NCBI RefSeq assembly: GCF_964340395.1
Contig: NC_135560.1
Location: 445,001-509,000 of the forward strand
DNA from: Glandiceps talaboti
Lineage: Eukaryota > Hemichordata > Enteropneusta > Spengelidae
DNA length: 64,000 bases
Reading direction: 5' to 3'
Shown here: piece by piece, positions 12,748-23,987 of the stretch
Numbering within the stretch: the stretch's first letter is position 1
Layout: the number at the start of each line of letters is the position of its first letter
Program-made: the position numbers and the translations under genes
The notes under the pieces: model-generated
What the model saw: the letters and a program-made list of their open reading frames with translations, nothing else
What the model was told of the DNA's origin: nothing
Databases searched by the model: none

Positions 12748-13984
12748 TATGAACAAAGTAAATATTCTAAAGGGGAATGTAGTGTTCTATACTGATGCAG
12801 CCATGGTAAATCTGACTTTAATTTTTTCTAAAAAAAAAGCAAATCATAGCCTCAGCAACTTTGAAAACCACAGATCTTGGTGAACTTGTACATGTAAAAA
12901 CTGAACCTTTCCAACGGCCCTCACCCATCCACAAACAGTGGACTTGCCCACATTGCTGTAAGTATTATCTTGCATTGTGTTGTTTTCTTTGGAAGCCCTA
13001 CTCAATACTCACCTGAACACTGTAAGGTTGATGGGTACAAAAATATTAGATCATGTTCGTTTCGATTAGAATTCAATAATTAGGGAATTAAAATGTAGCA
13101 TTTTGTTCATTTTATTGAGTGTCTCCTAAGTAGTGTTGGTTGACAACATGAGGTGGTATGTGTTTACATCGATAAACAATCTTTGATGTCAGTCGGCTTA
13201 AAGTTCATACATTGGAGTTCAGATGCCAACATTGTAAGTTGTCCATTACATTGCAGTCCAGGTGCCAACATTGCAAGTTGTCCATTACGTTGGAGTTCAG
13301 GTGCCAACATTGCAAGTCGTCCATTACATTTGATAATTTAAATTAAACCTGCATCTTTGGAGAAACGTTGAAATTTGCGTAAGATGGCCTGATAAATCTC
13401 GGCTGTATCAAGAACACACAAAAGATTTAGCAAAAGTAAATGCCTGGTCAAGTGTTCTATCACATGTAACGTGACATGTTGTACAATATACATGTAGTAA
13501 ATGAATGGCAAAATACTCCCATGCATGGTGAAAACAGGCAGTTTTATTATTCATCAATCAGACTAACCACAAGTTTCAGGATTTTTGAATCTGATAGACC
13601 TTGGTTATCGCAACGATAAATGATAGTACATAACAAACTCGCATATGATAATATTTTCTAAATTCTAGCGATGTCGACCACAATTTTGTTCCCCATATAA
13701 ATTTGAATGAATTACGGAAAAACAAAAGAAACAATGTGTACACATGACTGAAGTATAAGGACTGATAAATACAATTTTCTGTTGAAAATATGTTTTGCAA
13801 AGATAGTAACTAGAATGATAATGATAGATTTCTTGTCAGTTGAGTTTCCTCACCCAGCATCTTGATGTCACGCTCAGGTCACAGCTACAGTAAATGGGAA
13901 ATGGCTTCCCCAGACAGAAATACAATACCTAATAAAATGTAAAATATTGTAATATTCATACTAAATGTAGCCAATTTGTTGTGC

Positions 13985-13985
<1 letters not shown>
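12748..13985. other. BLM intron with a three-copy 39-bp repeat
   Basis: At about 13205-13330 a unit of about 39 bp (GGTGCCAACATTGCAAG and flanks) occurs three times. The segment 13035-13130 is loosely the reverse complement of 28545-28640 (shared GATTAGAATTCAATAATT). No gene recognised. Confidence 0.45.

Positions 13986-14041
<56 letters not shown>
13986..14041. repeat. (AAT)n microsatellite, 3' tail of LINE
   Basis: About 18 AAT units directly abut the 3' end of the minus-strand LINE, so on that strand it reads TAAATAAAGATTATT and onward. The second LINE of this type (43110-43130) has the same kind of tail. It is best read as the element's own 3' repeat. Confidence 0.85.
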
Positions 14042-15498
14042 CTTTATTTATACTGGATAGTTCTTTAAGCATTTAAACACTTGTCTCCCAAGAAGTCCAG
14101 TGGGGGCCATCCCTCATGGGTTCAGTGTTAATAATTCATTGTTTAAAGTCCACTGCACAAACATGTCTCAGCGGCAGTCTGAACATTACAAAATGAAAAA
14201 GACTAGCAAAACAGCAACAACAACAAATATCTAGTATAAGAACACAATGAATATTTAAAAAGCGTTTCTAAAAACAAAATCGGATTTAAAAATTGGCGAT
14301 CAATTTACATGTAAAAACATCAGCAATGGCATTGTTGGAAAATATACATTTTAAGACTCTTCTTGAAAGGAGCAAATTTCTCAAGTAGTCGAAGCTCAAG
14401 TGGTAAACTATTCTACAGTTTAGGAGCATACACACTGAAAGCCCTGTCACTATACGTTTTAGAAGGTTGTTTTCCATGATCTTTAATAGAGCAAGGATTC
14501 AACCTGATTCCAACACTCTTTCTCATATTATGTAATGGATGATTGATACTGATAAGTTCAGACAAGTAGTTCGGTGCTATTTCTCCTTGACGGATAATTT
14601 TGAAGATAATACAAAGAATTTTATAACGAACTCGCTGTTCGACTGGCAGCCAATGTAAATCCTTCAGCACTGGACTCACATCAGCTTGACGACCAATCCT
14701 CCATCTTGTCACCAAATGAGCAGCAGAGTTTTGAATATGTTGAAGTTTGTTCAATTTATATGCAGGTAGACCGAAAAACAAACTATTACAGTAATCCAAT
14801 TTCGATGTAACAAAAGCATGAACTAATTTTTCAGCACTAGACTGGTCCAACAGTTTTCGAATTTTACTCAACCGCCAGAGTGAATGAGACGCCCCCTTAC
14901 AAACATAATGAATATGCTCAACCACGAGTCCAAAAGAGTCAACCATCACACCAAGGTTACGCACAACAGTTGATGGTGAAATCATGGCATCACCTATACG
15001 TACATTAATCAAACCTGACTGTGAACAAACCGCACTATTGCGAGGTGTAAACCAGACAACCTCTGTCTTACCATCATCGAGCGCCAACTTATTTGTCATC
15101 ATCCATTGACGAATTTCATCCACACATGCCTCTACACGTGTAACGACAGTGGGTTGAGCAAGGGTGTCACAAGCAATATATAACCCAGAGTCATCAGCAT
15201 ATATAATGGAATTTAAGCCATGACGTCTGATGATGTCCTCAATTGGAGCCATATGTACAAAGCAAACAAAACAGGCCCAAGCACCGAACCCTGTGGTACA
15301 CCATATTTCAGAATGAGTTCATCCGACATCATTGACTAACAGACACTTGTTGTGTTCTACCTTTCAGAAAGGATTCAAACCAATTTAAAGCAGTCCCTTG
15401 TATGCCAAAAAGGAAACACAGCCTGCCCAAGAGAATGCTATGGTCGATGGTGTCGAATGCAGCTGACAAATCCAAAAGAACTAGAATGTCAGCTTACA
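14042..15498 (-). pseudogene. CR1/L2-like LINE, 5'-truncated reverse transcriptase
   Basis: This is the C-terminal part of a non-LTR retrotransposon polymerase. From 15498 down it shows palm motif A ([17 protein letters not shown]), then broken frames with a stop near 15340, motif B (GVPQGSVLGPVLF), a 1-nt shift, then a long open stretch at 14413-15252 with YADD, the thumb (SKLDYCNSLFFGLP, HIQNSAAHLVT), DLHWLPVEQRVRYKI and a C-terminal RAFSVYAPKL. This order is typical of CR1/L2-group elements. The endonuclease is absent (5' truncation). It is dead, and carried in the same orientation as BLM in an intron. Confidence 0.85.
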
Positions 15499-15815
15499 TT
15501 TAGGTAAAATGTCTCTGTCTGGATTTAAACTTCTAGGGCTAATGAAGTGCATACAAACATACAAAGACACTCATTTTTATGCTTAAATTTATTTGAAAAT
15601 GCATAAAATATGCAAGATTTGACATCTCACTATGGATCGTGATGGGAGAAAACTGGGCTAAGCATATTTGACATACTGCCTTGGCAAAAGGAATCAAGAC
15701 ATAGTAGGAAGTCCTTCAGCTCTGAAGCCTTAAACTTTTCAAAGTTGTCCAAGATGAACACAACAGAAAACGTCAAAAATTGTCCCTTATACATGGGCTT
15801 ACAGTGTTTTCAAGT
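15499..15815. other. BLM intron, no recognised feature
   Basis: No repeat or coding segment recognised. Confidence 0.4.
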
Positions 15816-16120
15816 GTTTAAATGACACATAACAGCCAAAGCTTGACCTTCGTCATGTGGTTAGCAACCGTTGCTAGGCAGTCTCGCGAGATTTCACCTC
15901 TACCGGAATATCCCTTATTGGCCCCAAAGGTCAAGGTCAAAGTCTCAAAAGATAGCTTGAAACTGATAATATGGGGAAGACACTTCAAAGGAGTGTCACT
16001 TTTTGAGTTATGTAAAATAAATATTGCGAAATCGAATATTGCATGCCTGGGAAATGACGTATTACGGATGAATGGACAGATGGAGCCCATTCCAATAGAA
16101 CCCCCCCCCCCCTCCCCCCC
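15816..16120 (+). repeat. Family D repeat fragment plus poly-C
   Basis: It contains AAAGGTCAAGGTCAAAGTC, a short GATAGCTTGAAACTGATAAT block and a tail AGATGGAGCCCATTCC, the same layout as 33890-34475 and 45690-48020. A C-rich tract follows (16100-16120). The fragment ends 30 bp before the donor site of a BLM exon. Confidence 0.6.
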
Positions 16121-16151
16121 GATACTAAAACACACATACAAAAAAACTTAC

Positions 16152-16302
16152 CTCTAAGAATGTCCACTATATGAGTAATTGTATAACGATTGTTATTCCA
16201 ACCCCTGTTGTTGACTCTATTGGAGGTGTTGCTGGTCAATTTATCAACACAATCTACTATAGATTTGGATAACTCAGTTACTTCTTTTACAACAAATCCT
16301 CC
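16152..16302 (-). CDS. BLM: BLM exon, start of RQC winged helix
   Basis: This 151-nt exon follows TGATTTCAG and ends at a GTAAGTTT donor. It starts GGFVVKEVTELSKSIV and ends RYTITHIVDILRG, the last Gly being split with the next exon. It matches the BLM segment linking the zinc site to the first helices of the RQC winged-helix domain, which binds G-quadruplex and Holliday-junction DNA. There is no ATG here because it is internal. A 151-bp-unit tandem repeat element begins about 150 bp away on the acceptor side. Confidence 0.9.
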
Positions 16303-16453
16303 CTGAAATCATATCACAATACACAACACCCAGTCAAAAAATATATTATCAGTTTGTTGTGAGAAAGTACCATATACCACAAATGAGTCTCCATCATCAA
16401 AATAAAAAAAGAATAGTTCTGTGTTCTTGATTTCCAGTCCATAGTAACTATGA

Positions 16454-17597
16454 CAAACAAAATCACTGCCAGGCAGCCATATCGGATTGTATCACGACTA
16501 AAATGGATAATTATGCACATGTATGTCATAGAACACTGTGCTAATACCGACTTTGAATGAGATCTGTTCAAGCATGTCTGAGTAATGGCTTTGGACATGG
16601 ACAATTCGCAAACAAAATGGCTGCCAGGCAGCCATATTGGATTGTATCACGATGAAAATGGATATGCACATGTATGTCATAGAACACTGTCCTAATACCA
16701 ACTTTGAATGAGATCTGTTCAAGCATGTCTGAGTTATGGCTTTGGACATGGAAAATTCGCAAACAAAATGGCTGCCAGACAGCCATATTGGATCGTATCA
16801 CAATGAAAATGGATATGTACATGTATGTCATAGAACACTGTCCTAATACCAACTTTGAATGAGATCTGTTCAAGCATGTCTGAGTTATGGATTTGGACGT
16901 GGAAAATTCGCAAACAAAATGGTTGCTAAGCAGCCATATTGGATCATATCGCGACAACAATGAATATGCACATGTATGTCATAGAACACTGTGCTAATAC
17001 CGACTTTGAATGAGATCTGTTCAAGCATGTCTGAGTAATGGCTTTGGACATGGACAATTCGCAAACAAAATGGCTGCCAGGCAGCCATATTGGATTGTAT
17101 CACGATGAAAATGAATATGCACATGTATGTCATTGAACACTGTCCTAATACCAACTTTGAATGAGATCTGTTCAAGCATGTCTGAGTTATGGCTTTGGAC
17201 ATGGAAAATTCGCAAACAAAATGGCTGCCAGACAGCCATATTGGATCGTATCACAATGAAAATGGATATGTACATGTATGTCATAGAACACTGTCCTAAT
17301 ACCAACTTTGAATGAGATCTGTTCAAGCATGTCTGAGTTATGGATTTGGATGTGGAAAATTCGCAAACAAAATGGTTGCTAAGCAGCCATATTGGATCAT
17401 ATCGCGACAACAATGAATATGCACATGTATGTCATAGAACACTGTCCTAATACCAACTTTGAATGAGATCTGTTCAAGCATGTCTGAGTTATGGCTTTGG
17501 ACAGGGAAAATTCGCAAACAAAATGGCTGCTAGGTGGCCATATTGGATCGTATCATGAAACAAATTGACGTGCATATGTATGCCATTGTATGTTGCC
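16454..17597 (+). repeat. Family A element with seven 151-bp tandem units
   Basis: GATCTGTTCAAGCATGTCTG recurs at 16561, 16712, 16863, 17013, 17165, 17316 and 17467, so the unit is 151 bp. Each unit carries AAAATGGCTGCCAGGCAGCC and GTCATAGAACACTGT. Blocks of three units (453 bp) are nearly identical, which indicates a higher-order duplication. The usual 3' part starts at about 17560 (AAACAAATTGACGTGCATAT) and stops at TTGCCCCT, where another module takes over. Frames read through the units only because 151-bp units lack stops in some frames. I see no gene. Confidence 0.9.
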
Positions 17598-17598
17598 C

Positions 17599-17765
17599 CT
17601 TAGACTGTCGACAGTCGCTTGCGCCTTTTTTCTCTACGTTTTATCTAAACTTAAGTCGTTGCCACGCACCGATCTGGCGCAATACTACTATAATCGCATA
17701 CTGATATCGAGGGCTGAAGGCCCGAGCGACTGTTGTCGCTCGTGCCATCTCCGTTGCTATTACTT
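17599..17765 (+). repeat. 165-bp dispersed module, forward copy
   Basis: This segment is matched in reverse complement by 20256-20400. Shared phrases are ACTACTATAATCGCATACTG and GAAGGCCCGAGCGACTGTTG. In both places it abuts a TTGCCYCT phrase of the family A repeat. No A/B boxes of a Pol III promoter were recognised, so I do not call it a SINE. Confidence 0.75.
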
Positions 17766-20255
17766 ATTCATGATGTGGCGTCATTTAATGGGGCGATACT
17801 CTATCGTATGATTTGCATACAGTTCAATGTAAGGTCACTCAACATTCAACACACGTAAACTGCAGTGCAAATTTGACCTCGTAAATGCATTTTGATGGTC
17901 ATAATCAAGTACTTTTTCCCTTCCTATCTTTTTTTTGTTAAAGCTTGAAACCGCGCGTTTTTTTTTAAACATTTGTAAATGACATCATTGACGACCTCAA
18001 CGCCCGATACATTGTCATGCTCACTAGTCTATTGCCTTGTTTAGCAGCTAGTTGTTACAGTGGTACTGGTAGCGACTTATTGTACCACAGATAACTAACA
18101 CACAGTTATCTGTGATTGTACCAACTCCGACCGACACTCCACTCAAGCAATAGATGTTTTGGACACCCTTTTTACCTTCCCTCGACTGCAGCTAGCATAT
18201 TATTATGTAATAAAATTCATGTATAAAATGTGTGATAGTGAGGCGTAGATAATATTTAAATGTGCAAATGGTAGACGTTCTACCTGAAACAAAAACAGAA
18301 AAGTGCCTCCATATTTACCACGGCATGGAGTTCGTGCTCCGATCCGACACATCTTCAACTCGTGCCTCCTCAGAGTACTGAGTCTATATATACCTAAAGC
18401 TATTGCACCCCATTATTTCAGATTCCGATTGAGGAGTCAATTTACGTAATCTTTATCACGGTGCTATAGATATGACAGTTTGTTGTCACAGTGTCTTTTT
18501 CCTTGATGTTTTCTTTTTATGTGATTTTTGTTGTTGATGTCGGGGGGAGGGGGGGGGGGTGTGAAACTTTGGGTCAGCCGGATAATGAAAAACAGAAAAA
18601 AAATAGGGTGACCCCAATAAATTGAAGTACGTCAGACAACAATTTATTAGCATTTCATGATCATCTGATTTGTTACATTTTTACAGTTGAAGAAAGATCA
18701 GTACAGGCAATCACGAGTAAAAATACCCAATACCATAACGAACTTCAGGCTTCTTTACTTAGTTGAAGTTTTTGCTACACTGTGAACATTTTATTGTTAC
18801 ATATTCAAACAGTGTGAATCTCGTTGCATTCAGAATTGAATTTGAAACCATTTCCAAAATAAATGCGATTCTAACAATTACTGTATGATACAAACTCGAG
18901 ACAATATAAACTCGTAGTTTATATACTTCCAGGTAGTTTGTATTTTACTGACAAATACTGTGTTGTAAATTAGAACAATGCTCATAAATGGATAATCGTA
19001 GGGCAACTCTTCTTCTTTCGACATATGGCACACTTCCTACTTTATTGGCCATTGAAAATATCATTGAAATTTTATGATAGTCAACGCCACGATCGTACAA
19101 ACAGAGGCTACAGACGCGACACTAACAGAAGTTCTACAACGTACTAACATGTTATAAACTGTGCAGTCAAAGTTTAGAACAGTACGTCAGTCTGGACTTG
19201 CAGTCAGGATGAGTTTTAAAGATGTCAATTATCGTCACCGAAGATCAGAGAGAGGCGGTCGAGGGTTGTTTGCCCAATCTGACAATTTGATTGGGATTGG
19301 TCGTTGTGCAAGACACAGAGAATATCTGTACTCAATGTGTTAATAACTTGGTTTCAAGCAAAGAAGACGGCTAGAATTGACGTCAATGACAAATTTACTT
19401 TTTGTAATCGTGTACATGTATATGGCACACTATCGTGATTTTCAGCTATCGTGTTTATTTTGGAGATAAATGTAAGCATCATATTAGGATTAGTTCGTTT
19501 GTGTGAACTACATGTTGATTGACAGCTGCGTAAAGTTATCAGCGGCAAAGTTGGCATAACTTTTCTGATGTCTGACCGAAAGTAATTTCGAGAAATGTAT
19601 CTCAGATTTCCATTCTTATTGAAGAAGAATGCAGTAATTACATACGGCATATATTCATAAAGACTTGGTCACACAGTACGGTAGGTAGATATGTCAATGG
19701 TCGGAACACGTGCATAACCGCAGTTTAGCAGGAGCTATCGCTAGGTTGTTACCACTTCCTTATTGTTAAGCAAAATTACCACAAATAAAAGGGCCTTTGC
19801 CATTTATATATGGGATTATATTAGCGCTATCAATGGGGATACTACTAGAACAATGGTGTTGCAGACGTTGTTAGCTGTATCGAGAACGATCGGAGCGACT
19901 TCATAGCCCGGGCTTCGTAGGCTATGGACTTGACTCAGCAGAACATAGCAGCAATAGAGTGTGCACAAATTGTAATTAATGTCACTAGTAGTGATACTAC
20001 CTATGAATACTTAAATTTATCCCTAATATACGAATAATTGTCTTTATTGAAATTCAGTACACTAACGAAAACATCTTTCCCAGAGACATAGGCATCTATA
20101 ATTCTTCTCTGAAAGTCTTTCAAGTGTGGGTATCCAAGTTTCTCCAATGCGTCTCGATATATTGACTCGCTTGGTGACTACACCATGTTCATTTTGATTG
20201 ACAAGCTTTGTGACCTATGACCTAAATGTCAAATAGTCTACAATAAAAATGTCCT
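17766..20255. other. BLM intron, no recognised family
   Basis: It contains a small inverted repeat CACAGATAACT / AGTTATCTGTG near 18083-18112, a G-rich tract at 18541-18560 and AT-rich filler. Short frames (for example 19161-19343) show no domain I recognise. Confidence 0.4.
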
Positions 20256-20400
20256 TACTGTTATCGCATGAGGGCGGCAAGGGACAACAGTCGCTCGGGC
20301 CTTCGGCCGTCAATATCAGTATGCGATTATAGTAGTGTTGCGCCGGATCGGAGTTTAGATAAGATGCAGGAAAAAGGGGCGTGAGCGCCAGCCGACAGTC
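20256..20400 (-). repeat. 165-bp dispersed module, reverse copy
   Basis: Reverse complement of 17599-17765, with a small internal deletion and several substitutions. It directly precedes a family A 3' tail. Confidence 0.75.
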
Positions 20401-20538
20401 AAGTTGCCTCTGTACCAAGTTTGAAAAGAATCGGTCCAGGCATCTCCAAGAAACGGCTCTGGACGGACGGACGGACAGATGGACGGACAGAATCCAATCC
20501 ATAAGTCCCCGTCCCGGACTTTGTCCGGCGGGGACTAA
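20401..20538 (+). repeat. Family A 3' tail with terminal hairpin
   Basis: It reads TTGCCTCTGTACCAAG, CAGGCATCTCCAAGAAACGG, a (GGAC)n run, then a hairpin at 20504-20536 whose stems are AGTCCCCG / CGGGGACT outside and CCGGAC / GTCCGG inside, then CTAA at 20535-20538. The 151-bp core units are missing in this copy. Confidence 0.85.
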
Positions 20539-20662
20539 CAACTACCCACTAACTTTCCTATCAGCATGAAATAAAACATTTCTGAACTTAACTGTAACAA
20601 CTACCCACATACTTTCTTATCAGCATGAAATAACACATTATTGAACTACAGTATCATCTTAC

Positions 20663-20847
20663 CTTATTCAGACAATTATCACAGGCTGTTTCTTGGTTTT
20701 GATGACATAAAGATTTATCAAAGTCATTCTCACCAAGGTAGTGTAATAACTGAGCCCGTCTGCAGTCAGCATCATTTTCACAATATTGAACCATACGATA
20801 CAGATTATCAAGGTGTACACCCTGGGCTTCAAAGTTATCACATTCAC
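20663..20847 (-). CDS. BLM: BLM exon with Zn-binding subdomain
   Basis: This 185-nt exon follows GTTACAG and ends at a GTAAGATG donor. Its first two bases complete an Arg codon begun in the previous exon. The protein reads ECDNFEAQGV then LYRMVQYCEN and ends CDNCLNK. Four cysteines (in QYC, SLC, TAC and DNC) match the four zinc ligands of the RecQ C-terminal zinc-binding subdomain, which is required for fold stability and DNA binding in BLM. It ends on a codon boundary. A 30-bp minisatellite starts about 310 bp upstream of it in transcription direction. Confidence 0.93.
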
Positions 20848-21154
20848 CTGTAACATTCAATAAAAATCAACTATATCAGATGTGAAATAGCTAACACAAA
20901 TGACTTTGTGGCACAACTGAATATACAATGTACAAAATCTAACTCATTCATTAATAGTCAATGAACTAAGTTTTCAATATGAATGCAAATAGTGAGTAAT
21001 CAAAAGACAAACTTTTATGCTATGATTGCTAGGTACATTTACACACATTATTTTTGAATGCTCACTCACTTGACTACCCCTCATTAATGTTATCTGTGCC
21101 TAAAGTATGTGTATGCATGTATCCATGATCATAATTCGTGTGTTATCTTTTATT
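20848..21154. other. BLM intron between exon and minisatellite
   Basis: Nothing recognised besides AT-rich intron. Confidence 0.4.
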
Positions 21155-23050
21155 AGATTCAGAGTGACAGTTTACTTTGTTAAGTCATTCAGAGTGACAG
21201 TTTACCTTCCTATGTCATTCAGAGTGAGTTTACTTTCCTATGTCATTCAGTTTACTTTGTTAAGTCATTCAGAGTGACAGTTTACATTCCTATGTCATTC
21301 AGAGTGACAGTTTACCTTCCTATGTCATTCAGAGTGACAGTTTACCTTCCTATGTCATTCAGAGTGACAGTTTACCTTCCTATGTCATTCAGAGTGACAG
21401 TTTACTTTAAGTCATTCAGAGTGACAGTTTACCTTCTTATGTCAGAGTGACAGTTTACATTCCAATGTCATTCAGAGTGAGTTTACCTTCCTATGTCATT
21501 CAGAGTGACAGTTTACTTTAAGTCATTCAGAGTGACAGTTTACCTTCCTATGTCATTCAGAGTGACAGTTTACCTTCCTATGTCATTCAGAGTGAGTTTA
21601 CTTTCCTATGTCATTCAGTTTACTTTGTTAAGTCATTCAGAGTGACAGTTTACCTTCCTATGTCATTCAGAGTGAGTTTACTTTCCTATGTCATTCAGTT
21701 TACTTTGTTAAGTCATTCAGAGTGACAGTTTACCTTCCTATGTCATTCAGAGTGACGGTTTACTTTGTTAAGTCATTCAGAGTGACAGTTTACATTCCTG
21801 TCATTCAGAGTGACAGTTTACCTTCCTATGTCATTCAGAGTGACAGTTTACCTTCCTATGTCATTCAGAGTGACAGTTTACATTCCTATGTCATTCAGAG
21901 TGACAGTTTACCTTCTTATGTCATTCAGAGTGACAGTTGACCTTCCTATGTCATTCAGAGTGACAGTTTACCTTCCTATGTCATTCAGAGTGACAGTTTA
22001 CCTTCCTATGTCATTCAGAGTGACAGTTTACCTTCCTATGTCATTCAGAGTGACAGTTTACTTTGTTAAGTCATTCAGAGTGACAGTTTACCTTCTTATG
22101 TCATTCAGAGTGACAGTTTACATTCCTATGTCATTCAGAGTGAGTTTACCTTCCTATGTCATTCAGAGTGACAGTTTACTTTAAGTCATTCAGAGTGACA
22201 GTTTACCTTCCTATGTCATTCAGAGTGACAGTTTACCTTCCTATGTCATTCAGAGTGACAGTTTACTTTAAGTCATTCAGAGTGACAGTTTACCTTCCTA
22301 TGTCATTCAGAGTGACAGTTTACCTTCCTATGTCATTCAGAGTGAGTTTACTTTCCTATGTCATTCAGTTTACTTTGTTAAGTCATTCAGAGTGACAGTT
22401 TACCTTCCTATGTCATTCAGAGTGAGTTTACTTTCCTATGTCATTCAGTTTACTTTGTTAAGTCATTCAGAGTGACAGTTTACCTTCCTATGTCATTCAG
22501 AATGACAGTTTACTTTGTTAAGTCATTCAGAGTTACAGTTTACCTTCTTATGTCATCAGAGTGACAGTTTACATTCCTATGTCATTCAGAGTGACAGTTC
22601 ACCTCCCTATGTCATTCAGACGACAGTTTACCTTCCTATGTCATTCAGAGTGACAGTTTACCTTCCTATGTCATTCAGAGTGACAGTTGACCTTCCTATG
22701 TCATCAGAGTGACAGTTTACATTCATATGTCATTCAGAGTGACAGTTTACCTTCCTATGTCATTCAGAGTGACAGTTTACCTTCCTATGTCATTCAGAGT
22801 GACAGTTTACCTTCCTATGTCATTCAGAGTGACAGTTTACCTTCCTATGTCATTCAGAGTGACAGTTTACCTTCCTATGTCATTCAGAGTGACAGTTTAC
22901 CTTCCTATGTCATTCAGAGTGACAGTTTACCTTCCTATGTCATTCAGAGTGACAGTTTACCTTCCTATGTCATTCAGAGTGACAGTTGACCTTCCTATGT
23001 CATTCACAGTGACAGTTTACCTTCCTATGTCATTCAGAGTGACAGTTTAC
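21155..23050. repeat. 30-bp minisatellite
   Basis: About 63 copies of a 30-bp unit (TCATTCAGAGTGACAGTTTA then CCTTCCTATG). Three unit types mix: the standard type, a short one with ACTTTAAG, and one with ACTTTGTTAAG. A composite of three variant units recurs near 21220, 21592, 21672, 22343 and 22423. The right half (22725-23040) is almost homogeneous, so it expanded last. Reading frames along it are by-products of a unit length divisible by three. Confidence 0.98.
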
Positions 23051-23985
23051 TATAGTGGCCCTGTGTGTCTAAACTTCACTTTTCTTGGAAGCACTTCCTG
23101 ATACAAATATCTCGTTTTGAATTTCGGAATAACTGCATTACGTTAAATTTTGCTCAGTTTTGATCGTCAAACACGTGAAATTTCGTAACTACATGTCGTA
23201 GCATGGCCACTTTCTAAACCATGACGGCTTCACCATGTTACTATTTTGTTCAAAATATAGTCTGAAGCTTCAAATGCGCGATGAAAGGGTTAACCTACGT
23301 GATTTTACACATTGCCACATAAATTTAGGTAAAACATTAGTGTCTGCTTACATCTGTACGTACTCAAATAAGGAAATTTTGCCTGTTACAGAAGTCATAC
23401 TGAAGTTGGCTGTTACAATGAACCCAAAATGTTTCTATGCTCCTCAATTTGTTATGTGTCATTGATCGCTACATAAATAATCTTTCCACACAGCTAGCTT
23501 GCTACAAATTACATGTAAAACGTTTTCTTTTAGTTAGTTACTAATAGTTAGTTAGTATTGTGGTGTCTTTCGTATATGATTGTCTGACGCATTGCTCATG
23601 TTGGCATCTGAAAATGGCTAAGTCTTTCGATTAAAAATAACTTTCAATATGTATTGGCACATTTGCGTATCAGATACATTGACTGATATCGCAGACAGAC
23701 GGATATACAAAACTAGACTAAATTGTTACAGGTTTCTTTTGAAAATTGAAATACATAGCTCGGCTGATACTCGCATCGTACCCATTCAGTATAACTCGGA
23801 GGAGTACATGCACGTGAATATTGACTGTTTTCTGGAAATAGGACAAGTCTAGTCAATCATATAAAACAGCCTTAACCGACATTTTGTAAGAACACAGAAG
23901 GAAAATAATAGGAAAATCAAAGACATGATTTAAACCAACTCAAAATCGGAGATGCCAGATATTATGGAAGTATTCCGGAAGTACA
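23051..23985. other. BLM intron, no recognised feature
   Basis: Short open frames at 23235-23465 and 23649-23852 have no recognised domain and no flanking splice logic. I do not call genes here. Confidence 0.4.
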
Positions 23986-23987
23986 AA

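Noticed and set aside
16314-17413. Series of overlapping minus-strand frames with repeated SKAITQTCLNRSHSK
   Set aside because: They follow the 151-bp tandem units in several frames and recur in other family A copies. No start, splice or domain evidence.
21722-23101. Long repetitive frames reading MSFRVTVYLP or SYVIQSDSLP
   Set aside because: A 30-bp unit keeps any frame open; both frames are open at once, and the array shows unit deletions not constrained to keep the frame.
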